A stretch of DNA of 64,000 bases from Chloroflexi bacterium HGW-Chloroflexi-6 (lineage in GTDB: Bacteria > Chloroflexota > Anaerolineae > Anaerolineales > Villigracilaceae), in assembly GCA_002840685.1 (NCBI GenBank), contig PHBU01000016.1, forward strand, positions 1 to 64,000, given 5' to 3'. Positions 9,306-17,083 of the stretch are shown here, in pieces (the stretch's first letter is position 1; each line of letters starts with the position of its first letter). Below the pieces are notes generated by a model that ran no database searches, had not been told where the DNA came from, and worked only from the letters and a program-made list of their open reading frames with translations. The position numbers and the translations under genes were made by a program.

Positions 9306-9936
9306 GGCTACTGTTCCTTTCAGGATTATTATACGATAAACGTACCCTAAATAAAATTGCCTTCCATCCCCAGAAGACCAAATAGCCCAGCAGCGCCCCG
9401 GACAGGTTGGCCAGGATGTCGAGCCAGGTGTCGAAGCCGCTGCTGTCGAACTGATAGCCCATCAAGTATTTCGAGACGAACTCATACAACTCCGAGAAAA
9501 CGCTAAAAAACGAGGCGAACAACAGCAGCAGGATCAAATTGGCCGCCAGCAAAGCGGGTTTCTTGTCACGCAGATGGCGCAGACTGACGATCCCTGGCCC
9601 GTTTTCCAGATCAAAATTAAGCACAAAATACTGGTAGACCAGCGCGATGGCGATCCCGCCGCCCAGGAAATGCAAGATCTTGTCGTTGAAGATCCAGTAC
9701 GGGATCAGTCGAAAACCAAAAATCACCAGCGCCGCGCCCACCAGGTATCGGTAGGTCGCGCGCTGGTGATTCCACGGGCGGGATGGGAAGACATCGCGCA
9801 GTACCGGCAGCTTGAAGATCGCCAGCAGCAGTGGGGGCAGTGTCAGGGCATAAACCATGAACAGCACCCAGGCAATGTTATAGATCGGTTCGTACCAGGA
9901 TATGTTTTCGAGCAGGTAGGCCAGCGGATCGAACAA
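9277..9936 (-). CDS. VanZ/DUF2238-like membrane protein
   Basis: A 219-residue protein with about five to six membrane helices. Conserved-looking polar residues lie in DKILHFLGGG (about 88-97), ELYEFVSKY (about 150-158) and a GFDTWLDILANLSGALLGY helix near 168-186, a pattern like the VanZ and DUF2238 families. No biochemical role is established. The start is TTG, 2 nt after the ychF stop, so translation is probably coupled to ychF. An ATG-started form would lose the first helix. Confidence 0.65.
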   Translation of the reverse strand: MFDPLAYLLENISWYEPIYNIAWVLFMVYALTLPPLLLAIFKLPVLRDVFPSRPWNHQRATYRYLVGAALVIFGFRLIPYWIFNDKILHFLGGGIAIALVYQYFVLNFDLENGPGIVSLRHLRDKKPALLAANLILLLLFASFFSVFSELYEFVSKYLMGYQFDSSGFDTWLDILANLSGALLGYLVFWGWKAILFRVRLSYNNPERNSSHGSDPHRKL

Positions 9937-9938
9937 GA

Positions 9939-10997
9939 TTAATTACTAAAGCGGATGTTAAGCACATCGCCGTCTTTGACGATGTATTCCTTGCCCTCGA
10001 GCCGCAGCTTGCCTTTGGCTTTGGCCTCGACCAACCCGCCCAGGGCGATCAGATCGTCGTAGGCGGTTACCTCGGCCCGGATGAAGCCCTTTTGCAGATC
10101 GGAGTGGATCTCGCCGGCGGCTTCGGGGGCGGTTGCACCGCGCCGCACCGTCCAGGCCCGGCATTCGTCCGGACCGACCGTGAAGAAGGATTGCAGGCCG
10201 AGCAGATCATACGACAGCCGGATCATCTTGTTCAGGCTGGGTTCGTCGATACCGTATTCTTCCATAAAGAGGGCGGCGTCCTCGGGGCCAAGCTGGGCAA
10301 TTTCCATTTCCAGTTTGCCCATCAGCGCCACCGAAGGGTGATCGAGCGCCAGATCGGGGGCTTTTTGGCCCTCGCCCAGGTTGAAAACCGTCAGCACCGG
10401 TTTGCGGGTCAACAGCCCAAAGCTGGATAGTTCCCTCAATTCATCGGGAGTAAAGCTCAGGGTGCGCAGCGGCTTGTTTTCGTTCAAAGTGGCGAGCAGT
10501 TTTTCGAACAGTTCGGTCTGACGGGCGTTGATCGTCTTATCCGTCCCGCCTTTTTTGCGTTCGTCGACCAGTTTCTCCAGCTTTCGCTCAACGGCGATCA
10601 GGTCGTTCAGCAGCAGTTCGGTCAGCATCGCTTCCAGGTCGCGGGCCGGGTTGACCGATCCGTTGGGATGCGGTACGTTTTCATCGGTGAAAGAGCGCAC
10701 AACGTGCAGGAAGCCGTCCATCTGGGTCAGGGTGTTGAGCAGGGTGCCCGAGATGCCACTTTTGCCGGCAGAACCGTCCAGCCCGGCGATGTCGGCATAG
10801 GCGACCTTGGTGTAGATGGTCTTTTTGGGATTGAACATGCTCGAGAGCTTGTCGACGCGCGGATCGGGCACATCGACGACGGCGTTGTGGACTTCGATGC
10901 GTCCGGCCGAGGCATTGGTGGGGGTGTTGTTGCGGGTCAGCGCGTTATAGAGCGTGGTTTTTCCTGATTGGGGTAATCCGATAATTCCGAGTTTCAT
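9939..10997 (-). CDS. ychF: Redox-responsive ATPase/GTPase YchF
   Basis: A 352-residue Obg-family P-loop protein. The P-loop GLPQSGKTT is at 7-15; the switch region has YADIAGLDGSAGKSG. The base-specificity motif reads NLGE rather than NKxD, matching YchF's known preference for ATP. A C-terminal TGS domain (about 270-352) includes the RAWTVRRGATAPEAAGEIHSD segment. The ATG at 10997 is chosen because AAGGTCAAG precedes it and the family begins MKLGIIGLPQ; longer forms would run into the divergent tRNA gene. YchF associates with ribosomes and affects oxidative stress responses. Confidence 0.95.
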   Translation of the reverse strand: MKLGIIGLPQSGKTTLYNALTRNNTPTNASAGRIEVHNAVVDVPDPRVDKLSSMFNPKKTIYTKVAYADIAGLDGSAGKSGISGTLLNTLTQMDGFLHVVRSFTDENVPHPNGSVNPARDLEAMLTELLLNDLIAVERKLEKLVDERKKGGTDKTINARQTELFEKLLATLNENKPLRTLSFTPDELRELSSFGLLTRKPVLTVFNLGEGQKAPDLALDHPSVALMGKLEMEIAQLGPEDAALFMEEYGIDEPSLNKMIRLSYDLLGLQSFFTVGPDECRAWTVRRGATAPEAAGEIHSDLQKGFIRAEVTAYDDLIALGGLVEAKAKGKLRLEGKEYIVKDGDVLNIRFSN

Positions 10998-10998
10998 C

Positions 10999-11026
10999 TT
11001 GACCTTATGTGTGAGAGTGGTATACT
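10999..11026 (+). promoter_or_regulatory. Promoter of tRNA-Leu
   Basis: TTGACC at 10999-11004, a 16-nt spacer and TATACT at 11021-11026 lie 16 bp before the mature tRNA 5' end. Confidence 0.75.
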
Positions 11027-11042
11027 TTGGTGCGCCCGAATT

Positions 11043-11127
<85 letters not shown>

Positions 11128-11152
11128 ATTGTTTCAAGATTATAACCCACAC

Positions 11153-11191
11153 AACGAAAAAGCCACCCAATCAAAGGGTGGCTTTTTCGTT
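11153..11191. terminator. Bidirectional terminator between tRNA-Leu and the RTX gene
   Basis: A perfect 16-bp stem (11153-11168 with 11176-11191) closes a 7-nt loop. Runs of five A and five T in the stem give U-tracts in either direction. Confidence 0.85.
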
Positions 11192-11244
11192 GGTTAATTC
11201 GGGTCCCGTTCGCGGTCGGGCAAGCATTCTTTTTTGTGAAACTC

Positions 11245-11637
11245 TCACGGAACTTCGGTTTCGCACGCTTCGAAAAGGTTTGCGCCATCGCCGCCAAAGC
11301 AGACATCCGCTCCATCCCCGCCAAAAATGCTATCGTCGCCGGCCGCGCCCAGGATGCAATCATCGCCGCCGTTGCCCTGGATCGTATCGTCGCCCGAGCT
11401 GCCGATGATCAGATCGTTGCCTTGCGTGCCGAAAATCTCCCCGGCGCCTCGCACGATGCCGCTCAGGTTTTGGGTGCACTCAGAGGGTTTAAGCTGGTTG
11501 GCGGTCACCGACTGGTTGGTCTGACCCAGGTTGGATGGGGCAACTTCCAGATTGGCCGCAAAAGCGCTGGCAACACTGGCAAAAATGAGTAATGCCATTC
11601 CAAGGGCGAAAATTTTGGCAAATAATCGTCTGCTCAT
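11245..11637 (-). CDS. Secreted RTX-type calcium-binding repeat protein
   Basis: A 130-residue protein. A Sec signal peptide covers 1-27 (positively charged MSRRLFAKIF start, hydrophobic core, SAFA-A cleavage region). Residues 70-125 hold about six degenerate nonapeptide repeats of GGxGxDxxx type, such as GSSGDDTIQ, GNGGDDCIL and GGDGADVCF, expected to form a calcium-filled parallel beta roll. Four Cys could form disulfides. Most RTX proteins use a C-terminal type I secretion signal; this one has an N-terminal Sec signal instead. It overlaps the signal-peptidase gene by 4 nt (ATGA), third in the riboswitch-led locus. Likely a surface or matrix protein. Confidence 0.8.
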   Translation of the reverse strand: MSRRLFAKIFALGMALLIFASVASAFAANLEVAPSNLGQTNQSVTANQLKPSECTQNLSGIVRGAGEIFGTQGNDLIIGSSGDDTIQGNGGDDCILGAAGDDSIFGGDGADVCFGGDGANLFEACETEVP

Positions 11638-13226
11638 GAGGGGCCTCCATGAAGGATTTCAGGGTGGGGCATCTGGGATGATTCTGGCGCGCCGGGGCTG
11701 CGGCGCATGCCACCGGCGATATAGCGGTAAGTTGTTCCATCAGCCTGGATAAAATAATAGTGCCTGAACTCTCGCAGGGTATGCAAAATCATTGCGTTTT
11801 GACGGTTGGCCAATTTTGCGAGATCATCAATCGTAGCGACATCGATCGCTGAACTGAGAGTCTCGATGCCCCTGTCATAAACATCCATAATCAAGGAGCC
11901 ATACTTGACGCGGATGAAAGCATCCTGGTCGCGCTGCGCCAGGTTGATCAGGGAATATCCGATCAGGCCAAGAACGCCCACTGAAATTAGCAGCCCGGCC
12001 AGGCCAAAAAGACGGCTTTCGGCAATCATAAATTCAAAGTTAAATAGTTTGAAACTGTTTGGCTGGCTGGCCGTGTTGCTGACCAACCCCTGCGCCGATC
12101 GGACCATTGGGTTTGTCCCATCGCTGGAGGTTGATGCCAGGTAAAAATGTACTTTATCGAACTTGAAAACCAGAGCCGTTTCAAAGGTATCCTGCATGTT
12201 CTGCCCGCCGATTTTCCCCATGACCGACAGGTGCGGCAGGATCGTCAAGGTATAGGTGTTCGGGCGAAAACCAGTCTGGTCTTCAACTTCTGCCACCAGG
12301 GCTTGCACCCTGCATAAATCGACTTCGGATGCGGTCGAGTACGAATCTCCATCAAAGGCGGTTTGCGGCGTAAGCGCAATGGTGCGCTGCCAACCGCTCT
12401 GCTCGTCGGAGATCCGGGCAATCATGTTGTGGCTGCCTGATAATTCTTGCAAATATGCGCTGGTCATCGAATAAGAAAACCCTACATTGACCGAACAGGT
12501 CAGTTGCGGAAAAATCGGTTCCCCGGTGCGCACCATGTCGGTGTCATAGATGTTTGGCACGCCGGCAGCAGAGTAGAAGAAGACACCGTTGTGCTGGTAT
12601 TGGATGTTGTCTGCGGTTCGGGTCAGCGGACGGCTGAATGCAAAAATGGTCAGCGCTAAAAAAGCCAGCGCCAAAACGGCCGCGCCATACAGCGCCATCT
12701 CAAAAACACTGCCGTTTGAAGTTCCATTTTGTTTACTTTTTGTTTTTTTGGTTTGCTGTGGTTGTGAAAACATGCTGGTCATAAAAACACCTCCGAGCAG
12801 CCCCAGGGCCAGCGTCATGTTGAGGGGCGCGCGCAGCCACTGAAAAGCCTTGCCAAGATTTGGAACGTGGATCCAGAGTTTGCCAATAATCTCAGAATCG
12901 GTCGGTTGATAGGCATCGATCCATGAATTATTATCGCCTTGTAAAACATAACCGTTCGGTAAGATTTCAATAACACGGTGAATAACGTACGCGCCCATTT
13001 CAGCATCGCGGTAGGTAACAATGTCACCAACCTGATAGTGCGGGGCCTGGCGGATAAGCGCCAGGTCGCCGGTATGGAAGCCGGGTTCCATGCTGATCCC
13101 GTTTACCAGGATGTAAGCCACCTGTCCGCCTATTTTGGACGGCGCAAAGGCGATCCAGATGGCAGCCAACCCCGCCAGGAGCAGCAGATCAACCAATAGA
13201 GCGGGCAAACGGAGTGGGTTTTTCAT
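11634..13226 (-). CDS. ER/archaeal-type signal peptidase I (S26) fused to a DUF5305-like region
   Basis: A 530-residue membrane protein. The N-terminal S26 domain has a membrane anchor (9-27), nucleophile S45 in NGISMEPGFHTGD, H83 in VIHRVI and D98 in LQGDNN. A Ser/His pair is the mark of SipW/archaeal/ER-type peptidases rather than the Ser/Lys LepB type. Further helices follow at about 135-153 and 175-195. Residues about 200-410 form an extracytoplasmic region that opens with FSRPLTRTADNIQY and resembles DUF5305 of haloarchaea, closed by a helix at about 405-430 and a soluble tail. ATG at 13226 is chosen over TTG at 13235; neither has a good Shine-Dalgarno. It lies between two secreted-protein genes, its likely substrates. 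Confidence 0.75.
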   Translation of the reverse strand: MKNPLRLPALLVDLLLLAGLAAIWIAFAPSKIGGQVAYILVNGISMEPGFHTGDLALIRQAPHYQVGDIVTYRDAEMGAYVIHRVIEILPNGYVLQGDNNSWIDAYQPTDSEIIGKLWIHVPNLGKAFQWLRAPLNMTLALGLLGGVFMTSMFSQPQQTKKTKSKQNGTSNGSVFEMALYGAAVLALAFLALTIFAFSRPLTRTADNIQYQHNGVFFYSAAGVPNIYDTDMVRTGEPIFPQLTCSVNVGFSYSMTSAYLQELSGSHNMIARISDEQSGWQRTIALTPQTAFDGDSYSTASEVDLCRVQALVAEVEDQTGFRPNTYTLTILPHLSVMGKIGGQNMQDTFETALVFKFDKVHFYLASTSSDGTNPMVRSAQGLVSNTASQPNSFKLFNFEFMIAESRLFGLAGLLISVGVLGLIGYSLINLAQRDQDAFIRVKYGSLIMDVYDRGIETLSSAIDVATIDDLAKLANRQNAMILHTLREFRHYYFIQADGTTYRYIAGGMRRSPGAPESSQMPHPEILHGGPS

Positions 13227-13264
13227 CAGGCGCAACCGGGAAAATCGCTATTTCGAGTTTATTG

Positions 13265-13297
13265 AAAATAAGGCCTGGCAGCCCCAGGCCTTATTTT
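13265..13297 (-). terminator. Hairpin between camelysin-like and signal-peptidase genes
   Basis: A perfect 14-bp stem (13265-13278 with 13284-13297) closes a 5-nt loop and ends in TTATTTT on the minus strand. It would end most transcripts after the first gene, giving more camelysin-like protein than peptidase. Confidence 0.75.
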
Positions 13298-13337
13298 TAG
13301 TATTTGTGAGTAAAGCGCAAGATCTCTTGTGAGTGGT

Positions 13338-13736
13338 TTACGGTGCGTCGGCGGAGCTGCTGGCAACAATGTTCAGAGCGGTAACATCTATCAGTTCGAG
13401 TCCGACGGGGGTGCAGGTAACAGTCATCGAGGGTGCGGTGCCAGCAACCAAAACACAATTCGTCCAAGCGCCGCCAGTTACGGTTTGTACCTTAACTACG
13501 GCTGCCACGACTGTGCCACTGCTGGGTGAGATGAGGAAAGTGATATTGTCGACAAGGGTGGGGTCGGTGGCATTCAGATCGTACGCGATGTTGGTTACGG
13601 TATAACCAGGGACGACACTGGCCTTATAACCTGCTGCGCTATCATCAACCGTATTGGTAGCCGCGAAGGCATAGGCGCCGCCAGCGATAATAACGATCGC
13701 CAGGGCAAACAGCAAAACTTTGAAATTACGGAACAT
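13338..13736 (-). CDS. Small secreted camelysin/TasA-like protein
   Basis: A 132-residue exported protein. A signal-type segment at 1-27 (hydrophobic run, then GGAYAFA) resembles SipW-dependent signal peptides of TasA and CalY. The mature part is beta-rich with alternating hydrophobic residues and two Cys (in NCVLV and VTCTP) that may pair. Family assignment is by context and signal type; no catalytic motif exists. The start is at ATG 13736, preceded by AGGAGAACCCC. A longer in-frame reading to 13922 crosses the riboswitch leader and is rejected. First gene under the c-di-GMP riboswitch, upstream of a SipW-type peptidase, so a surface fibre or matrix subunit is inferred. Confidence 0.65.
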   Translation of the reverse strand: MFRNFKVLLFALAIVIIAGGAYAFAATNTVDDSAAGYKASVVPGYTVTNIAYDLNATDPTLVDNITFLISPSSGTVVAAVVKVQTVTGGAWTNCVLVAGTAPSMTVTCTPVGLELIDVTALNIVASSSADAP

Positions 13737-13818
13737 GGGGTTCTCCTTTGCTTTGCCGGGGTCTCCGGCGCTGCGATAATTGGGACAGGCGTCCCTGAAG
13801 GTTACTAACCACCCGATA

Positions 13819-13848
13819 GAAAAAGCCTGGCTTATTTTAAGCCAGGCC
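13819..13848 (-). terminator. Intrinsic terminator in the riboswitch leader (expression platform)
   Basis: A 10-bp stem GCCTGGCTTA/TAAGCCAGGC (13825-13834 with 13838-13847) closes a 3-nt loop, followed on the minus strand by five T. It lies about 30 nt after the aptamer and 83 nt before the ATG. Confidence 0.85.
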
Positions 13849-13876
13849 AAATCAACCACAGTTGTACACTGTAATT

Positions 13877-13960
13877 CTTCGGCGGCCTGGCGGTCGTAGT
13901 CATCAAGTGACGGTAGACCCATAGCTTTGCGTCGCCGGCTTTCGCCGGGTTTGCCTTTAT
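13877..13960 (-). promoter_or_regulatory. Cyclic di-GMP-I (GEMM) riboswitch aptamer
   Basis: On the minus strand the leader reads AAGGCAAACC, a CGGC-GAAA-GCCG hairpin with GNRA tetraloop, GACGCAAAGC, then GGGTCTA and a second stem ending ACCGCCAGGCCGCCG. These are the conserved blocks of the GEMM-I class, including the GGCAAACC and ACGCAAAGC strands around the ligand and the GAAA loop that docks on the second helix. With the following terminator it forms a transcription-control switch. Whether ligand turns expression on or off cannot be told from the sequence. Recognition is by consensus memory; a covariance-model search would settle it. Confidence 0.9.
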
Positions 13961-13968
13961 CGGATGTG

Positions 13969-13997
13969 TATAAACATATTACCTTAATTTAAAGCAA
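13969..13997 (-). promoter_or_regulatory. Possible promoter of the riboswitch transcript
   Basis: Minus-strand TTGCTT (13992-13997), a 17-nt spacer and TTTATA (13969-13974) lie immediately upstream of the aptamer. Both boxes are imperfect. Confidence 0.35.
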
Positions 13998-14122
13998 TAA
14001 ACCTTGCAGGAGCTTTGCAACAGAAAAAGATAAATTGCAAAACCATTACCAGGCTACATGCATAACCTGCCAGGATTTGGCCTTATTTGCGCCAAACCGC
14101 TCAAAATAACAACTTTTGCCGA

Positions 14123-15100
14123 TTATTCCTGTTGCAGCCAGCCATTGGTTGATGCAATGATTTTCTTGCGCAGCGGGTAGCCGTCGAAGCCGCCAGCCAC
14201 CATGCCGAGCAAAAGGCTGCCCACCACTGGAGGCGCATCGAGGCGGATGATTTTAGCCCCGGGGGCCGCTGCCAGAATGACATCACGCATTGGGTCGCTG
14301 ATCGGCGCGCCGCCATCGAAAACGCTGCCCGACTGCACAACTTCCACTTCTTCGTTCTCAAAATTTAGCTGATGGATGATGGCGACCGCCAGGTGTCCGA
14401 GTTCCTCGCCCGAAAAGCGGATCACGCGCCGCGCAGCCGCATCGCCTGCCTCGGCGGCCTCGAAAACCTTGATGGCGATTGCCGGGTACAGATCATAATA
14501 GCCGTTGGAAAGCCCCTCCATCAGGTCGATTTCGCTTTTCGCGCCGGTGGCTTCGAGCAGGATGCCGGTCAGGGCGGTTGGCGGGTTGCGTTTGATCCAG
14601 GCGTAGTTGACTTCCTGCAAGGCTTTGCCAACGATCTCGATCCCGCCGCCATATTCGCCAAAATCCGGCCCATTGCCGACGATGCGTCCCTCGCGGCCCT
14701 GGCGATCCCGTCCACGGGCGTTGACCCCCGACCCGGCGGTGACGTTGACGCCCCAACCGTGGGTTGTGCCGGCCATCAGACCATTGACGCCATCGTTGAC
14801 CACTTCGATCGGGCAGGTGATGCCCGTCGCACGGATGCAGGTTGTGTGCTCACCCAGTTCGGAGAGCCAGTCGTAACCGGCGATGCCAAATCCGCCGCCC
14901 GCGATCTGCTGTGGATCAATTCTTGCCGTTCTGACAGCCTCGTGAAACGAATCCAAAATCGCCCGGGTCGTGCCCTCGTAGCCGACTCCCTGATGGTTGC
15001 CCGGCCCGGCCTTGCCGAAACCGAGGCAGCGCCCCTCTTCGTCCACGATCAGAGCGTGGGTTTTGCTTGAGCCGACATCGATCCCTAAAAAATAGCGCAT
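14123..15100 (-). CDS. BadF/BadG/BcrA/BcrD-type sugar kinase (N-acetylglucosamine kinase-like)
   Basis: A 325-residue ASKHA-fold kinase. The phosphate-1 motif GIDVGSSKT is at 6-14, the catalytic-region ND at 102-103 and AGSGVNARG at 122-130; GEYGGG and a C-terminal GSVF segment complete the ATP site. BadF-type members next to amino-sugar genes usually phosphorylate GlcNAc or glucosamine, and the neighbour is a ChbG-type deacetylase, so an amino-sugar substrate is inferred. Last gene of the sugar operon; its ATG lies 1 nt after the ChbG stop. It could supply the 6-phosphate needed by the GH4 enzyme upstream. Confidence 0.82.
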   Translation of the reverse strand: MRYFLGIDVGSSKTHALIVDEEGRCLGFGKAGPGNHQGVGYEGTTRAILDSFHEAVRTARIDPQQIAGGGFGIAGYDWLSELGEHTTCIRATGITCPIEVVNDGVNGLMAGTTHGWGVNVTAGSGVNARGRDRQGREGRIVGNGPDFGEYGGGIEIVGKALQEVNYAWIKRNPPTALTGILLEATGAKSEIDLMEGLSNGYYDLYPAIAIKVFEAAEAGDAAARRVIRFSGEELGHLAVAIIHQLNFENEEVEVVQSGSVFDGGAPISDPMRDVILAAAPGAKIIRLDAPPVVGSLLLGMVAGGFDGYPLRKKIIASTNGWLQQE

Positions 15101-15101
15101 T

Positions 15102-15992
15102 CTAACCCCGCATCAAATCCCGCAAAACCTTATACCCGATCACCTGCACGCCTTCGTTTTTGATGAAATCCTTGAGCTCTTTGCTCATAAAGGCCTCGTA
15201 ATTGGCAACGCGGCTGGGCCAGTCGGGGCAGATCGCGCGCAGCTCAGGCGTATCGGTTGATGGATGAAAAACGAAATGAGTGATCCCGGCGGGCAGTTCG
15301 CGCAGTTTCTTTTTGGCAAGATTGATCTGGTCGTCCGGGTCATCCAGCGGCATCCAGTCGAATCTGTCGACCAGCGGGATGCCCTGTTCTTCCAACTGCT
15401 GGACAAGGGTGCCAAATTCGTATGCGGGTTGGGCATCGGACCCCATGCCCATCTCGGCTTCGGAGTCGATCCGTGGCAGCATGAACGGGACTTTGGCCCG
15501 GGTCGCCGTTTCGATGTAAGCGGATATCAGCCGCGGGTGTAAAAGCGTCAGCATGTGCGCATCGATGTGGGTTGGAAAGATCCCGAACTGGACGGCCTTA
15601 TCGAACTGGGCCTGAACCTCGGCCCGGACCGCTTCGAGCGTCGCCCCGGCCTGAACGGGTGGTTCGAGGTGATGGAAGTACCCCTCATCATCGAACAGGC
15701 CCGAAGCGCGCTCGACGGTGCTGATCGGGCCCCAGCGGTAGCTGTCCCATTCCGCGGTCAGGGTGGCGTGGATGCCCATGTCCACCTCCGGATTTTTGCG
15801 GCACCATTCGGCTGTTGCCGGGAACCACGGGCACGGAACCATGACCGCCGCCGAGGAGATCGTGCCAAAATCCCACAGGTTGGCAAAAGCATCCAGCGAA
15901 GCCTGGCACATGCCAATATCGTCGGTATGGATGATGACCAGCTTGTCGTCATCCGAATAGCCAAGTTTTTTCAGAACGGGATTGGGGTTCAT
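15102..15992 (-). CDS. ChbG/HpnK (YdjC) family carbohydrate deacetylase
   Basis: A 296-residue metal-dependent deacetylase. HTDDIG at 22-27 supplies the metal/catalytic Asp pair, H75 lies in GIHATLT, H142 and H146 in THIDAHM, and HPSTD occurs near the C-terminus, all as in YdjC enzymes. E. coli ChbG removes one acetyl group from chitobiose. Here it lies 10 nt from the epimerase and 1 nt from the kinase, within an operon also encoding GH4 and GH1. CGAGG precedes the ATG. The exact substrate (chito-oligosaccharide or another acetylated glycoside) is not determined. Confidence 0.88.
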   Translation of the reverse strand: MNPNPVLKKLGYSDDDKLVIIHTDDIGMCQASLDAFANLWDFGTISSAAVMVPCPWFPATAEWCRKNPEVDMGIHATLTAEWDSYRWGPISTVERASGLFDDEGYFHHLEPPVQAGATLEAVRAEVQAQFDKAVQFGIFPTHIDAHMLTLLHPRLISAYIETATRAKVPFMLPRIDSEAEMGMGSDAQPAYEFGTLVQQLEEQGIPLVDRFDWMPLDDPDDQINLAKKKLRELPAGITHFVFHPSTDTPELRAICPDWPSRVANYEAFMSKELKDFIKNEGVQVIGYKVLRDLMRG

Positions 15993-16002
15993 GGGGGCCT
16001 CG

Positions 16003-16983
16003 TTATTTGGTTACTTTTTTCTGCTTTTCGACAATTTCATCTTCCCAGGTATTTTCACTCGCACTGGGAATTCTGCCTTCGCGTTCCATCGCTTCCAGCA
16101 CCTGGGCCATGCCCGCTTCGAGCGAAACCCGCGGCTGGAACTCGGGCACGTCACGCATCAGTTTTTCGGGACTGTAAAAGACGTGGTGGGCAAAGATTTC
16201 CTCGGTGATGCCAAAGCCGGGGATGTCGAATTTTTTCAGGGTCTCAAAGGGCACGCCAATCAGTTCCACCTCGCGCCCGAGCACTTTCATCGCGCTGCGG
16301 TGGTAATCGGCCCAGGTTACAAATTCGCGGCGGGTCATGTTGTACATCTGACCGAGCGCGACCGGTTTGGTCAAGATATTGGCGAAGGCCAGCGCGGCAT
16401 CATCCACGTGCAGGTGCTGGTGCAGGGCGTTGCCGTCGCCGCAGACGACGATTGGCTTGCCCTGGCGGATGCGGTCGATCCAGGTGAAATCCCAGGCCAC
16501 CTGGCGGACAAGCCCCTGCTGCGGGCCGTAGGTGGTCGAGGGTTTGATGATCACAACCGGGAATTTTTCGCGGTACCAGGCTTCGAGGTAGAACGCGTCC
16601 GCTTCGGCCTTGCCCCGGGCGTAGCCGGTGATCGGACGCAGGGGGTGATCTTCGGTGATCGGCAGCCAGTCCGATTGAATGCCGTAGGTGCAGACGGTTG
16701 AGCAGTGCACGAAAACGCTCACGCCGCGGAAAGCCCGCAGGCTGGAAGCTGCATCTTCGGCTGAGAAGCAGATCATGTCGATGGCCGCATCGAACTTTTC
16801 GGCCTGCATCGTTTTTTCAAAGTTCTCACGCTCACTGCGGTCACAGGCCAGCAATCGCGCGCCAGTCGGGACAGGTTTGCGCGCTCCGCGATTGACACAA
16901 ACCACATCATGCCCCTGTTCGAGCAGGAGCTTCACAAAACTTTCACTGATATTGCCTGTCCCACCAACCACGCCGATTTTCAT
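16003..16983 (-). CDS. NAD-dependent epimerase/dehydratase (extended SDR)
   Basis: A 326-residue Rossmann protein. The cofactor loop GGTGNI is at 7-12 and the catalytic pair at Y121/K125 in TGYARGKAEA. The C-terminal half (after 170) is the substrate domain, as in nucleotide-sugar epimerases and related reductases. The polar C-terminal tail is Lys/Glu-rich. AGGGAG precedes the ATG by 8 nt. Its place between the GH4 and deacetylase genes suggests modification of a released sugar, not a nucleotide sugar for envelope synthesis, but that is inference. Confidence 0.82.
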   Translation of the reverse strand: MKIGVVGGTGNISESFVKLLLEQGHDVVCVNRGARKPVPTGARLLACDRSERENFEKTMQAEKFDAAIDMICFSAEDAASSLRAFRGVSVFVHCSTVCTYGIQSDWLPITEDHPLRPITGYARGKAEADAFYLEAWYREKFPVVIIKPSTTYGPQQGLVRQVAWDFTWIDRIRQGKPIVVCGDGNALHQHLHVDDAALAFANILTKPVALGQMYNMTRREFVTWADYHRSAMKVLGREVELIGVPFETLKKFDIPGFGITEEIFAHHVFYSPEKLMRDVPEFQPRVSLEAGMAQVLEAMEREGRIPSASENTWEDEIVEKQKKVTK

Positions 16984-17006
16984 GATGAGTCTCCCTGATA
17001 AGATGA

Positions 17007-17074
17007 ATTAGCCACAGAGAACAGCGGGAGAATTCAGAGAACTTCTCTTAATCCCTGTGAACTCTGTGGCTAAT
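17007..17074. repeat. 68-bp inverted repeat in the sugar operon
   Basis: ATTAGCCACAGAG (17007-17019) and CTCTGTGGCTAAT (17062-17074) are perfect reverse complements around an imperfectly paired centre. It fills the gap between the GH4 and epimerase genes, so it may be an intra-operon processing or attenuation hairpin or a dispersed repeat copy. Confidence 0.7.
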
Positions 17075-17083
17075 GTTTTGGGT

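Noticed and set aside
13737-13922. In-frame upstream extension of the camelysin-like gene to 13922
   Set aside because: It would translate the riboswitch aptamer and terminator. The ATG at 13736 has AGGAGAACCCC and starts a proper signal peptide.
15982-16701. 239-residue plus-strand reading opposite the epimerase gene
   Set aside because: The minus-strand protein has intact SDR motifs, spacing and ribosome site within an operon; this reading has none.
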